Shown piece after piece: positions 11,301 to 23,996 of a stretch of DNA of 64,000 nt (within the stretch, counting starts at the first letter, position 1; each line of letters opens with the position of its first letter). Where the stretch lies: assembly GCA_000708835.1 (NCBI GenBank), contig DF237273.1, positions 38,816-102,815 on the forward strand, in the 5' to 3' direction. Below the pieces are notes generated by a model, which worked only from the letters and a program-made list of their open reading frames with translations, searched no databases and had not been told where the DNA came from. The stretch comes from Klebsormidium nitens. Taxonomy: Eukaryota > Streptophyta > Klebsormidiophyceae > Klebsormidiales > Klebsormidiaceae. The translations under genes and the position numbers were made by a program.

Positions 11301-14300
11301 CGGACCGTTGGAAGGAACAGACCTGGTGCCTTCTTAGGAGGGAAGCCAAAGAGAGCTTCTGGGAGGAGATGCAGAGAAGATGTCTTTCCATTCTATGACA
11401 GGGAGGACATAGTACCCTTTTCTAAGTGGACCTTCGGGCCTACGTGTAAGATCGTGACGCTATTGTGTGGGGCGTCTGCATCTCCTTTTAGGTTTAGTCA
11501 AAGACTGTTGTCTGTCGAGTATGCCGAGTGGCAGTCGGCTATTGCGGTCCTTTGTAATGATTGTAATTCTGCTTAGCACTCACACCTGTGAAAATTTTGT
11601 CATATGAAGAAGTGTCTGCAGTGAGAACAATTCCCACCTGTTCACACACGTCTGCTCAGATCGTGTTTGAAGATGCCCTCCCTCCCATGTGCAGGACCGG
11701 GTTCGAGGAGGAGAAGGACTTCCCGGTGCAGCTGAACGCGGTGGTCGCGGGGCGGTACCACGTGACGGAGTACCTGGGCAGCGCGGCGTTCAGCAAGGCG
11801 ATCCAGGCGCACGACCTGCAGACGGGGATGGACGTGTGCATGAAGATCATCAAGAACAACAAGGACTTCTTCGACCAGAGCCTGGACGAGATCAAGCTGC
11901 TCAAGTACATCAACAAGCACGACCCCGCCGACGAGCACCACATCCTGCGCCTCTACGACTACTTCTACCACCGGGTGAGCGCCGGGGCAGCGCACGTGAC
12001 CGAGCTCGAGAGCAAGTGGTTTAGTTGACAGCCATAAGTGGGGTCGTACTGGGCATCCTTGTCAAACATGGTTGTGACAGGCTACTGTTGGAAGCGTTGC
12101 ATATGCAAACAGAATACTATCAAATCACCAGATGCCAAGTGAATTGGCGCTGTTTGCCCATGTCTGATCGAAATTGGGTCGAAAGCACGGAAAGCTACAA
12201 ACCTGTTGACAGGTCAAGGAAACCCTTCACGTGCGGCTGACGGCACAGGAAGGTACGAAGTGAGTTGCACGGTCTTTGGCTGAAGTGAGTAAACAGGAGG
12301 GGTGGTTAACGTCCGCCTGCGCTGCTTTGCAGGAGCACCTGTTCATTGTCTGCGAGCTGCTGCGCGCTAACCTGTACGAGTTCCACAAGTACAACCGGGA
12401 GTCTGGCGGGGAGGTCTACTTCACCATGGCACGGATACAGGTGCGGCCACTTACCACTGCGATCGGTTTGGGGTCTGTAAACTATTGGAAGACACCTCCT
12501 TTTTGTCTAACGATTTGTAAGATCTTGGTCCGCCGTTTCTTGTCGTACCCCTCGTTGCCATCATGGATGATATAGACAGAGTTCTCTACTTTCCCGTGCT
12601 AGAGAGTGGTTGTTGCCTTCTCCAGGGAATAGTCATCCTTGGGCGTACTGTAGTGTCCACCCCCTGCAGCGGCTTCAGCACCAACTATTAGGAAGGCGGT
12701 AGTTCGCTTCTCTTTGTGGACCAAGCAGTCTTACTTTCGCCCGTCAGCTTCCTTTACTGATAATCTCTCCCGCCCTCGTCAGCCGGAAGCCTACATAGAC
12801 CCTCTTTCACGGCGAAGTTTTTGGTGTCTTCCCCCGAAGCCGAGTACCCTTTCCCTGTGACGCTGCTCCTGAACCGCCCCTCGCCCCTCTCTGCTCGCAG
12901 TGCATCACGGTCCAGATCCTGGAGGCGCTGCACTTCCTGCACGGGCTGGGCCTGCTGCACTGCGACCTGAAGCCGGAGAACATTTTGGTGAAGAGCTACT
13001 CGCGGTGCGAGATCAAGGTGATCGACCTCGGCAGCAGCTGCTTTGCGACGGACCACCTGTGCAGCTACGTGCAGTCGCGCAGCTACCGCGCGCCGGAGGT
13101 CATCTTGGGCCTCCCGTACAGCCACAAGATCGACATCTGGTCGCTCGGCTGCATCCTGGCGGAGCTCTGCAGCGGCACGGTCAGCGCCGCAGCCCCGATA
13201 CTCCTGCTCTAGTTCTCATATCGCTGGCCACATATGTCAAGAATTCACGGGTCAATTGATTGCTAGAAAGATGGCCAGAATGGAGGCTCGATGGATGACG
13301 GTGCCCCGAGTCTCTGGATGCTACGTGGCTCATTTCTGGGGTGGATGCTGTGGCCGTAGATATTAGGGTATCGCGTTTCGGTGTTGCTTTTTAGAGGGTG
13401 TCCAGGCAGGAGGAGCTCGGATGGTATGACGGTTTAGGCGGCAAGAAAGGTTCAGCGGTACCTGTTTGGTGTCCGTGAAATAAACACCAAACAACATTCT
13501 GGGGGCTATTGAGCAGAGTCGGAGCCCGCAATTGACGCATCCCACAAGTATATGGTGAACGACAAAGCAAAGAACCAGCAGTTTGTTTGAATCAGCGGAC
13601 TTTGTCGATCGTAGCTCTGTAATCTGCTCTATGGGCCGCGCCTCAAAGTGCGTCCCCTCGTGCCTACAGGTTCTCTTCCAGAACGATTCTTTGGCCACTC
13701 TGCTGGCTCGCGTTGTTGGCATCCTGGGCCCCATCGACCCGGCCATGCTGGCTCGAGGCAAGGACACCCACAAGTACTTTACCAAGGCCAACATGCTCTA
13801 CGAAAGGAACCAGGTGCGCCGAACAAGAGGCCTACCTTTTAGAAAGACGTTTCGTATCGTCCTTGCTAAGCAGTTCTGTTATCGCCGAAGGTCCGGATGC
13901 AAAAGTTGTGTATTCAAACCAACCTTCGCTGACCTTTGCATTCTTCTATAAGGGTTTCAAAGGTGCTGAGAGCAGGGCAGGAGAGTATAATTGCAAAAAT
14001 TGGTCGCCATTCCATTGCCATGCCATTGATCTGCTGCGTGATCTTGCTCTGTATTCCAGCCATTCCATTGTTCGATCTGCTGCGTAGTCTGTAGTCTTGT
14101 TCTGCACTCCAGCAACCGCAATTAACTGACAGGCCCTGTTTGCTTGGAACTCGCAGGAAACTGACCGACTCGAATACCTTATTCCAAAGAAAACGTCCCT
14201 CCGGCACCGCCTCCCCACTGGCGATGCTGGCTTCACCGAGTTCGTAAGCACGCTGCTAGAGACGAACCCCGAAAAGAGGCCTTCTGCTGAGGAAGCCCTC

Positions 14301-14342
14301 AGGCATCCTTGGTTAAAATTTCCTTACGAACCTTTCAACTGA
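8386..14342 (+). CDS. DYRKP: Plant-type DYRK protein kinase with N-terminal LisH motif
   Basis: A dual-specificity Tyr-regulated kinase of the plant-specific DYRKP class. Eight exons: 8386-8914, 9297-9439, 10192-11291, 11695-11974, 12333-12440, 12901-13179, 13670-13813 and 14157-14342 with a TGA stop. They sum to 2,769 nt, giving 922 residues. A LisH-like helix pair (SDVAFILEFLRQHDLKVAEE) lies near residues 16-45. A highly acidic, probably disordered region fills about 225-590. The catalytic domain covers about 612-915, with Gly loop LGSAAF, Lys641 (VCMKIIK), HCDLKPEN at 740-747, DLG at 762-764 and SYVQSRSYRAPE in the activation segment. The HCD variant is normal for DYRKs. The first Tyr of the usual YxY is replaced by Cys, as in plant homologues I know. 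The algal DYRKP kinase is linked to starch and oil storage control; that role is inferred here. ATGs at 8389 and 8422 are alternative starts. Confidence 0.92.
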
Positions 14343-14942
14343 CAAGAAGGTATGACCAGGGCAAGAAAGGCTTAGAACGAAGTCACACATTAAGCTCATG
14401 AATGAGTTGATCACAGCATAGTCGGCTCCAAAGAGTCGAAATAAGGAAGTGTTTGACAGGTTAGCATGGACGCCCAGTCCGGTAACGAGAGCCAGCAAGG
14501 CATGAGTTTGTTGTGCGCCTGCCGTTTTGTACCATATAGTTGGTTCCTGGTCCTTAAATGTCCACCTTTTGAAACAATGACCGATCAAATGATCCTACTA
14601 AGTTTCGTGATCTTGTAGACATTTTATGTGTCTCCGACATGGTCTGCATACTGGCCGCATTGCATGGTCCACGCCTGTATGCATACGCGAAAAATAAAGA
14701 AGCTATATCCAGTGATTGTCGACATATATGTGTACACATGTTCTAATATCTTATTCAGGATATTGCCTGACACACATGTGGCCGCTATTTTGAGCTGACG
14801 GTGAAATGCAATCGCATTAACCTGGTCGACATTCTTGCTGTTGGACATGATGCTCCAAGTCTTCGAGAGCAAAGTACAGTCACAGGCTGGGGCCATGATC
14901 GATGCATTTGAATACGAAATTAATCTTTTGCAAGTAGGTTTG

Positions 14943-15541
14943 GGCATCGTGTCAAAACACCTGTGCAGTGGCGTCCGGACCTCCGGTTTTCCGAATTTTC
15001 TTGACGGGGCTGGTGGCCGGTTCTCGGAGCTCCCTGGCGAAGAGTCGAGGTGGCTGGTGGTCGGTGCCCGGCTGAGCATTTTCGACAGCTTTTAAAACCC
15101 ACAAAAATGTCGGAAAGTCTGCCTATAGATACTGCTCAACCTCGTGTACGTGTACCATACGGGTTGCCAGCTCCCTGCGAGAAGCCGCATGGGAGAGGCC
15201 ACACCAACCGACCGGTCTGGAACGAAATGGTCAAACGGGAAGTTTTGTCCTCCATTGAAGGGTCCGGCTGCATATGTAATCGGGTTATTGCCTTATACGG
15301 CTCTGAGTCGCACACGAGCCCTTTGCAAGTAGACTGGTTCGAATTCTAAACCTGGAGTGATTGATTGCGCGCGCAGGCCCCACCCTCGTATATCTATCTA
15401 ATCCCAATTTCTTCTGCGCCGCGGCTTGGGTACCCCTGGTGGCCGGTTTTGTCTGTATCTTTTTCTGCTCGCACCCCCCTGGTGGCCGGGTTTTTTTTCG
15501 GAGGTCCGGACGCCCTTGCAAAAGTGTTTTGACACGATGCC
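14943..15541. mobile_element. MITE-like element with about 43-bp inverted termini
   Basis: The left end (14943-14985) and right end (about 15499-15541) are imperfect inverted repeats. The outer 18 bases, GGCATCGTGTCAAAACAC, match exactly in inverted orientation. After a short mismatched stretch a second 16-base block, GGCGTCCGGACCTCCG, also matches exactly. Internal copies of CTGGTGGCCGG near both ends add subterminal symmetry. The roughly 600-bp interior has no coding capacity, so this is a non-autonomous element. I could not define a target site duplication, and the superfamily is unknown. Confidence 0.7.
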
Positions 15542-15633
15542 TTGCTCACATGATTGAGATCAGATTCTTAGTTTTCCTTCTTCATGATCCGAGGCCAAGC
15601 GAAGTCAAGGTGCCCAAAATGAGGCAATCTATA

Positions 15634-15923
15634 CCGTAGTCCAACGTGATCATTCCGAATGAATTTTTCGAGTAATATTCTCCAACAATCCGACCACGCA
15701 TGCCGAATTATTTATGCGGATTCCGACCAGAATCCGAATGCCCTATGTTCACACTTGAAGAAGCATTTTAGGGCTGATCTGAGCAATTTTCCGCCTTCCG
15801 ATGACCAATTTTAATTTACGTAACCTTTCCGAATTTCCGGTTTCCGAACGGAAAATCTGAATTTCTGACTTTCCGAATGCAAATAATTATTTATTTATTC
15901 GGATTCATTACCTTGGACTACGG
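15634..15923. mobile_element. Short MITE with TA flanks, Tc1/mariner-like
   Basis: About 290 bp bounded by CCGTAGTCCAA on the left and its inverse TTGGACTACGG on the right, each flanked by TA (632-633 and 924-925 within 15 kb). A TA duplication with short inverted ends is typical of Stowaway-type Tc1/mariner MITEs. The interior is AT-rich and full of TTCCGA/TCGGAA words, so the single strand could fold extensively. It has no coding capacity. Confidence 0.65.
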
Positions 15924-16268
15924 TAGTTCATGGATGAAGCCGGTCGTTGTACATAACCAAAGTGCACTCGCCTGATGCACTAGTATGAGCATTTGATCTT
16001 TTATGTGTGCCGTCCAAGTACTAAGCTGCGATACAACCACTCCATTTGCATACCAAGTGTGGAGCTGTTCGAGATCCCTGTATTTCATGCACTCCCAAGC
16101 ACTACCACCCCGATGCACACTTCCTCTGCCAGTCAAAACCAGTTTCTGAAAAGCTTCTCGAAAAGTGGAACTGATGCACAGTTCTAGATTGCAAGCAAAA
16201 TCTTTTGAGACTTTTACTTTCCAATTCATGCCAGGGAATTTGACAAGGAGATGAACTGCTTTAAGAAC

Positions 16269-16768
16269 CTATTGTTGCCCTGCAATTTGACTTTTATACT
16301 GTGGAAAGCGAGCCAAGAAAGTGTCCTGCAAAGCAGACCCATAAACTGTCTTCCTCAACATTTCTGAAAGGTGAAATACCACCAGGTAAGTGGAAGACCT
16401 CAAACATACAATCGCTAACTTACAAACACAAACATCTTCTTGGCATTGCAAGTATCAACTCGTTCTCAAGCCTCGACAGTGATTGCGTGCTGAGGACTTA
16501 CGCTGACGTAGCTGCATGATGGAATGACAGCCATGTTCCCCAACTTTGCAAACTCAAATGCCGCCTTGCTGAGTTCCGCTGCAGCTCCCTGGCCACGCCC
16601 TTCAGGTGGAACATATGTGTGATACAGATCTAGTGCCTTTTGTTGCCCATGCTGGATTACAGCATACTCGATGTATGCAAGGATTCCTGTGCCATTACTA
16701 ACATCAAGAACAAACCTGTGCCGGTCAGGCTCATGTAGAACAGGAGTGGCATTCATCGGCGCTGTCAT
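16269..16768 (-). CDS. Small GNAT acetyltransferase, At1g77540/NATD1-like
   Basis: A one-domain N-acetyltransferase of the short YjdJ/NATD1 type. Two exons, 16768-16502 and 16325-16269 (TAG stop), sum to 324 nt, giving 107 residues, the size of the Arabidopsis homologue. The core HTYVPPEGRGQGAAAEL holds the acetyl-CoA pyrophosphate loop (RGQGAA). PSCSYVS holds the cysteine thought to be catalytic in the plant protein, and DTFLARFPQY is the family C-terminal motif. The junction SYVS/DTFL is split by a GTAAGT intron. The start at 16768 (MTAPMNATP) fits homologue length; an upstream in-frame ATG would run through a GCTTTGGT microsatellite and looks less likely. The substrate is unknown; histone acetylation has been suggested for the plant relative. 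The gene is divergent to casein kinase 1. Confidence 0.88.
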
Positions 16769-17787
16769 TATGTATACGTACCAAAGCACCAAAGCACCAA
16801 AGCACCAACGCATGAGCTTGCAGGACTGCAGATGCTCAAAAAGCACCCAACTCGTCACGCCATTGGCATTGCCTGCACATTCCTGCGACGGTCACCAGAC
16901 TCACCACCTTAGGCTTCGGTCCCTGCAATGCCTGCATCAGTGCATGCCGCAGCTTGCCGCCTTCTTCCACATGAGTGAGTAAGGTACAAAAAAATGGTAC
17001 ATGCCAGGTCAACGTGATCTTCCGAAAAGCAACCATGTCAAGAACCGGGTTGTTGATGAGTAGTGGAAGCTTGCCTTGCGCGCCCGGTGAAAGCTGAAAG
17101 GGCGACCAGCAGTACACATTGCGTACCAGCAAAGAGCCGCGGGCGGCGGGCATGAGTCTGCATATGACTCTCGAGTCTGAGTCTGCCGAGTTGACTGCGG
17201 CGAAACGCAGCTCTCTGAGTCTGGGTTGCACACGACTCGCAGAACAGGAATCAGGGATGGACTGCGAACTGGCAGGGAGGGGTCACCATGAAGGCGCGGG
17301 GTCCCTGCAGGCGCACGGATATTTGTGCTGATTATATGCGCCTGTAGATCCAGGGGGATGCCAGAAAAGATGCAAAATTGGGCAGTCGGTAGTTCAGGAA
17401 GAAGCGTTTGCTGCCGTTCTCGACAAGTTGCATCATAAGAAGCATTTTTGGTTTGAACAAGCATTAAAGAGGATGCATAGATATTTTGACCCATCAGAGG
17501 ACGTCCCTCTGTAGTTCACAGTGTGGGTAACGGATTGAAGGAAAGCGGGCAGACTGCCAAGGATGTTGGAGTGTTAGGCAGGTTCGGCAGCGTTCCCTGC
17601 AAGGGGTGTAGGCTCGCTGTTAAAGAGTCAGCCAAGAAGTCTGGGAAGGGGTACTGCTGACCATCCATGGGATTCTAGGAGCGATTGTTCTACGACGGAG
17701 CGGCCTTGACAAGCAAGCAGACTGATTCAGCAAAGGTTGCTGGGTGTTCTGCAAGGAGGGGAAACGTGGGCAAGAACAAATCGAGGG
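16769..17787. other. Divergent spacer between GNAT and CK1
   Basis: No gene was seen in this 1-kb spacer, which should hold both promoters and 5' UTRs. A tandem repeat of ACCAAAGC lies at its left edge and is listed separately. The rest is of average composition, without an obvious TATA box or inverted repeat. Confidence 0.5.
16780..16808. repeat. Microsatellite, 8-bp unit ACCAAAGC, about 3.5 copies
   Basis: Three exact and one partial copy of ACCAAAGC in a row, starting 12 bp upstream of the chosen GNAT start codon. On the coding strand this reads GCTTTGGT repeats, most simply as part of the 5' UTR. Confidence 0.8.
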
Positions 17788-20700
17788 ATGGAACCTCGCA
17801 TAGGAAATAAGTACAGGCTAGGGAGGAAAATTGGGAGCGGGTCCTTTGGGGAGATATATTTGGGTACGGAGAATTCCAAAGCATTCCTTCAGTTCCTTGA
17901 AAGGAGGCTATGCCTTTCCCTATTTATTGCATAGCAGTCGCAAAAGAGCAGCGTCCGCATCTGCATCCAAGGTTTTACTTCCATTTTCGTGTTGTTCACA
18001 CACAACGGATCCTGCTTTACCATCACTTGAGAGGGTCCTTGGGATTGTGCTCAAGACTTGCCCCTTTTGGAACCCTGATCGAGTGTCCCCTGTTTTTCTT
18101 GCTTATCTTCGCTTTGAATTTGTTGCAGGGACCAACATTCAGACAAATGAGGAGGTCGGAATCAAATTGGTAAGGTTCTCTCTATTTGGAAGTGCGGTCT
18201 TGTCAGCGTCACTGCTGAAGTCTGGCTGTGTTTGTTTCAGGGGGCCTCCAAGTGCCCTATGTTCTGCTCGAAAATACTTGTATGCAGTCTTTGACGCCAT
18301 ATACTGGCTTTTGAAGAAGAGGCAAAAGTTGCCAACCTGGTTTGTTTGGTGCTGCAGGAGTCCGTGAAGACAAAGCATCCTCAACTTCTCTATGAGTCCA
18401 AGCTCTACAGAATCCTGCAAGGTGGAAGTGAGTTGGTGAACCTCGTCTTTGGGCTGGCAGTTGAATATGTCCTGCAACCCCGCTTTTGGTTGTGAGGGCC
18501 CTTTCCTGTCGGTCTTTGGGTTGCTGCTTTGGGTTGCTGCAAGTTGCAAGGAGTAAGCCCTGTGCCCTGCAACGCTCTGCAGGGTAATTGATACACTTTT
18601 GTTGCAGCTCTCTGGGCAGTTTCCTGCAGGTCCTCCGATTTGTTATGTCAGGGGTGCTCCTTCTCGGCTTCTTAGGTGCCTGCTTCTCTTTTGCAGCGGG
18701 AATTCCTAACATCCGATGGTTCGGAGTAGAGGGGGATTACAATGTGATGGTGCTGGACCTGCTGGGCCCCAGCTTGGAGGACCTGTTCAACTTTTGCAGC
18801 CGCAAGTTCTCCCTCAAGACTGTCCTTATGCTGGCCGACCAGCTTGTGAGCATCCCAGTCATTGCTGCTGCTCGAGCAAGTGCACGCAAAGGATTCAAAA
18901 GTGGCTCCTGAGCTTGCCTCCTTGTAGGGTTGTCCTGTTTTCGTTTGTCCTAAGAGGAATGTACGATCCGATGAACCAATTCTGACGTACACCGACGCAG
19001 CTAGAGCGGGCTAAGCAGTTATCCACATCATGAACGCCTGAGTATTATAAACTCCTGAAGCAGGGTCTAAATAACTCCTCAGATGGTGCCTGACGTTGCA
19101 AAACGGCTGTCCAGTCAATGCTGCAAGGCTGGGGGACGGCTTTTGTTGACAGGAGGCTGCCAAGCGCCTAGTAGCATTGTAAAGGCTTGGCTGCACGGCA
19201 CCCTCATTTAGAACATTGCTCAGCTCCTGCTCTGTAAAAGCTGTAAATCTCCACTGCTTTGCTTTGTTAAGCTACAGTTGCGGCATTTGTAAGCAAGGCA
19301 GTAGGTTAAGAAGGCAGCCTTTCGGGGCAACAGGTCAGCGGCAAGCAGAGTATGCAGACGGAATCTTTGACACTCCTCATACGCGGCTTGCAGATCAACC
19401 GCATTGAGTATGTTCACTCCAAGAGCTTCCTGCACCGTGACATCAAGCCAGACAACTTCTTGATGGGGCTGGGGAGGAGGGCGAACCAGGTGTACATAAT
19501 TGACTTTGGACTGGCAAAGAAGTACAGGGATCCCACCACACACCAGCACATCCCCTACAGAGAGAACAAGAATCTCACAGGGACCGCGCGGTATGCGAGC
19601 ATCAACACGCATCTGGGAATTGGTGAGTTGTCCATTTTAGAATTGCTGATCCTGCTCAGTGTGCTTGAAGCTGTACCACAGTGGTTGGAGCCAGACCTTC
19701 ATGCTCCACTTTCTTGTCAAGTTTCTTGCAAAGTTTGAGGGGTGGAAGTGTGGAGCGGGCAGCTTTTAGGGTTCCACCTCACTGCCCCAACACTGTATCT
19801 GACCGTTGCCTTTATTACGTGCAGAGCAAAGTCGGAGGGACGATCTGGAGTCGTTGGGATATGTGCTGATGTACTTCCTGCGAGGAAGGTGAGAGGCTGC
19901 AAGCTGCAACCTGTTAGAGGGGGGCCTGGGGGATCGCTGAAGCTTTCGCGAGCCGGTGTCAGTGACCATCAACCGGGCTGAACGCTGGTTAAGTGTCGGC
20001 TTGTTGACAGAGACAGTTCATTATTATTTGTGGTGTTCGTCTATGCCTGGCAAGGTGAGGGCTACCTTGCAGTAGGGCCCTGTGGTGCATAGATCGGTCA
20101 TGCTTGCTGTTTTGACCATTGATTGTTTGGTTCTGCAGCCTGCCGTGGCAGGGCCTCAAGGCAGGGACGAAGAAGCAGAAGTACGAGAAGATTAGCGAGA
20201 AGAAGATGTCGACACCGATCGAGGTCCTCTGCAAGAATTACCCCTCTGAATTCGCCTCCTACTTCCACTTCTGTCGGCGCCTCCGGTTCGACGACAAACC
20301 TGACTATGCCTACCTCAAGAGGCTGTTCAGGGACTTGTTTATCCGGGAAGGTGCGCAAGTGGTGTCTCCGCAGGGCCCTTTCTATTCCCTCTTGTTCTGA
20401 GAAAGTATCCGCCAGTTGTATGTTGCCGCACGTATTTCCAATGATTCTATGTCGTCTCCCCTCTTTGCTTATGACCTGCAATAAAAGGAGCATCAACCTT
20501 TCTGAAAGACCCATGCAGGGAGTTCTGTCGTACCTCAGGCTGCTGCGGTCACCTGATATTTGACCTCCTGCGTCAAGAGGCGCTATTTTCAGCTTGCTCA
20601 TCAGCATCGTCTCTTTTTGCAGGTTACCAATTTGACTATGTCTTTGACTGGACAATTCTGAAGTACCAGCAGTCGCAGATCGGGGCAGGCCCGTCCGCAG

Positions 20701-21803
20701 GGAGAACCTTGGTGAGTCTACTGCGGTGTAATCCTCCTGCGTCGGACCTTTCGGCGTCTGAATCTAAAAACCTGCGCCTCCATTGCATCAGGTGTGTGTC
20801 CCAATTCCCGTTGTGCACTATATTTTGTCCTTGTATCCTAACGTGCATGATTTCTTGGCGCAGGGGGCTGGAGCGGGAGCTGCAGGAACAAGCAGTGCGG
20901 CGGTGCAGGGTGGGGGGCAAACAGATCGAGCAGGTAACGCCGCGACCAGCCTGTTGGAAGTTCCTGGCTTGCTGCAGGCTTGTTGTAACGTTGTGTTGTA
21001 GTTGCTGGTCTCAGATAGGACAAATTTTTCAACATTAGTATCCCACGAGATGCTTTCAAAGTCAGTGTTGCTCAAAAAGAAAGGCGCAGATTTTTGAGTC
21101 ATCAAAAGTGACAGGATGCAGAGAGCCAAAGTGCTCAAAGCTGCATCCGTCAGGTAGTCAAGTGGGCCTACTGGCGTAGTTGCTGACACCGCTGTGCTTG
21201 CTGCTCTCTGCAGGAGGGACCAGCACTCCTGTGAACGCTGGGGATACGCCTGAGGGCACGAGGAGGCGAATGGCGAGCGCCATTGATGCCACCAAGCCGA
21301 GGACGAGCAATGATGAAACCAAGGAGGTGAGCTGTTCCTCCTTCACCTGGCAGAGCACGCTTTATGCAGACTCCTCGAGGTTGGAAGATTGAACCTGCTA
21401 AGTACGTTCCACTGCACGGCGCTCTTTTTCTTCTGTTCTGTAAAGGTTTAGTCATCAACCTTTGTAAGAGATATATGTCTCTTAAGGTGAAGAGTAGGGC
21501 AGTCTGCCCGTGCGCTGGGCCTTTCCGACGTGTTTCGCCAGCTTATTCTGTTTCTGCGTTGGTGTGCAGGAGCAGGAGCGGTTGCACAGCAGTGCGTTTG
21601 CGCGCGCTGGCAGTGCTTCCAAGCGGGCCGTGGCGGGGACAACGCGGGTGGGTAGCTCAGCTGCAGCTGCGGCGGCGGCAGACGCCACTGCCCTGACAAA
21701 CAAGATGGGCCCCATTAGTCTGAGCCGCACTTCTGTCCAGCGGCCATCAGGCGTATCTGGGTCAGAGCCAAAGAAGCCAGTCCATTCGCGTCCTTTTTCT
21801 TAG
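17788..21803 (+). CDS. CKL: Casein kinase 1-like Ser/Thr kinase
   Basis: An acidic-site-directed Ser/Thr kinase of the CK1 family. Eleven exons: 17788-17863, 18129-18169, 18358-18427, 18697-18845, 19394-19622, 19825-19888, 20139-20350, 20623-20711, 20864-20933, 21214-21326 and 21570-21803 (TAG). They sum to 1,347 nt, giving 448 residues. The kinase core fills about 9-280: Gly loop [11 protein letters not shown], Lys38 (VGIKL), HRDIKPDN at 126-133, DFG at 149-151 and the CK1 hallmark [17 protein letters not shown] basic [13 protein letters not shown] stretch is the usual nuclear-signal-like segment. The tail from about 311 is low in complexity (GAGAGAAGT, Ala and Ser rich), as in plant CKLs, where it directs location and regulation. 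Identity is certain at family level; the subclass is not. Confidence 0.95.
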
Positions 21804-23040
21804 AATGGGGCGCGAGGATGCATGTAAGTTCTGGAATCGGTTTCGCTTTGGTTTCTTCAAGTCAGCCCTTTTTGAAATCCGTCGCCGTTGCGCCTTCTTG
21901 TTATGTGAGTGTTGTGAACAACGATTCAGAGCACATTCAGTTTACAAAGGGCACAAGCATGTATTGCACCTTGTCTGCATGCTTTGTTACACTCAGAAAG
22001 TGACGTCTCTTATTCGTGGTTCCAGGCAGCATTGCGGCGGTTGGCCGTGTGTGGATCCAAGGATGAGGTAGAAGCCCCTCAAGGGTGAGGCAGAACCAGG
22101 CGCGCTGCTTTTGCTTGTGGCGTGTCCAAAGTCGGCGCTTCAAGGTGGACTTTTGATACATGCTCCGTCCATGTAAATAGTGCTTACTTTGTCGAAGATT
22201 AACGAACTTGAAAATGTCCCCCGACCTTGGATCACTTTGCCATGGCTGCCTCAATCGACAGTGGTCTGAAAGCATAGGCTTGGCAACGTGATCGCTGCGC
22301 AACTGCCTACGGTCTGGCATGTTCATGCTTTGTACTCCTGTTGGCGCCAAACTTTCCTTGGGGTTCCAACTTCTCTACCCGATCTTGAGTCGTACGATGC
22401 CTTTTTTTGATGATCGGACGGTTTTAAGATCAGAAACTAGGCTGGGAACATTTGCAATGGATGGCATCTTCGACGCAAACATTCTGTGCAGTCTCGTCTA
22501 CTATTCATTGCATCGTGCATCCAAACCTGTGGCATCCAAGAATGCCACGTAGTTGCACCTTGCAAAACTCCCTGCACTGTTGCATAAGCTACAGTGGCTA
22601 TGATTATGGCCAGACGGCTTCGATCAAATTCAACTCCTTCTGAGTACATTGTATTTCGAGGCAGATCCTGATTTTGTATATTGTTGATTCATAAGTTATG
22701 GTGCGTATTGATTTTCAGTTTCTGGGCGCACATACACGCGCGCAAGAGTCCAAAGATTAGCTAGTTCAAATGCAGTGAGCCTTGCCGCTGGGCCAATCCA
22801 TAGGCTGGCACCTGCCAGGCTGCCACCATTTCGTAGTATGCATAGGACTAGCAACCGTAAGCAATTATTCAATAACAATGACGTTCTCTTTTCAAAACGC
22901 CGTAGCCACATGGGCCATAGGCTTCCATGGCATGTACATGGGAATCAATGTTTGAGTTGCGGACGCCTAGATGCAATAATACAAACAGAAGGCGTTGGCC
23001 AAGCTGCCAGAGCCTGAGGAGTTCGCTATTAGATTGAAAT

Positions 23041-23230
23041 ACCGGTACACCAAAAGTTCATTGGCGAAATCCCTTGGCGGTATCGAAGGTACTAGGTACC
23101 GGTAGTTTAGGTACCTACCTAGCTACTTCCTATAGGAAGATTCACTGAAGATATTGCACGGATACGGGTAAGGCCGTACCAACAGGTAGTAGGTACCTGC
23201 TGATTCCGGTAGGTACTGATACCAGGTACT
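23041..23230. repeat. GGTACC-rich low-complexity tract
   Basis: The tract is dense in GGTA, GTACC and TAGGTAC words in both orientations, so it is rich in short palindromes. It could be a degenerate inverted-repeat element; I found no clear ends. Confidence 0.45.
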
Positions 23231-23996
23231 GACTCCCGCTGCCTGGGAGTGATAGGGAACCGTGCATGGGGGGTTGGGGCAGGTTGGGGTTTTGAATCAA
23301 GGTTTGTGCCCATCTGTTGCATCCAACTTCCACACCCAACTTGCAAGGTCCGCTTCAGAATCCAGCTCAACTGGCGTCACCCGGGCCGATGACCATGAGA
23401 TTCAGATCTGGGGATTCTGGGTGGAGGCTTATGAGCCGCTCAGATGACAACGACGGCACAGATTTATCCACATGGGCACGAACAGTGCGACGGCCAACCA
23501 GTATCTGCAGAAAATCATGCTGGAAGGCCGAGTGATGTAACTGTGGTACGTACCGCAGGAAGGTCGTCCCGGCCTAATCTGTCAAGCGTACACACGTGTC
23601 ATCTTTTCGGGTACAAACAATAATATCTCAACCGACCACTTTCCGGGAAAAATGGATGATATTTTGAAGGTAACACCAACCGGTTGAACTCTTCCGGCCC
23701 GTCTGTACGAAGACGTACCGCGGTCCGACTTAGTGCCGGTAGGGACCGCGTTGTGTACTCAATCCCAACACCAACAACTGTGGGTGAAGGACAACGGGTT
23801 TGGGGGCAAACCCGTCCACCTCGAGGAGATCAGCAGATCAGCCTCTGTGAGGCAAAACGTACAAAGTTTGCGAATAGAATTTGGGAGAATGGGCTGCGGA
23901 CGGTACCGGGCCAGAAATGGCAGCGTACGGTATGCACCGTCGCTGCTCGTCGCGGTACCTAGCCCTGGCTACCGCCGAAGCAACCGGGCAGTCTTA

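Larger units (their letters stand above)
14343..16268. other. Convergent 3' spacer with two MITE-like elements
   Basis: This is the spacer between the stop codons of DYRKP and the GNAT gene. No open frame looks like a conserved protein. It should hold both 3' UTRs. Two non-autonomous transposon-like elements, listed separately at 14943-15541 and 15634-15923, take up roughly half of it. Confidence 0.6.

Noticed and set aside
11292-11576. Possible extra DYRKP exon (reads REAKESFWEEMQ in one frame)
   Set aside because: Exon 3 joins directly to exon 4 to give RKNRTGFEEEKDF, the expected family junction with correct phase, so this segment is intron.
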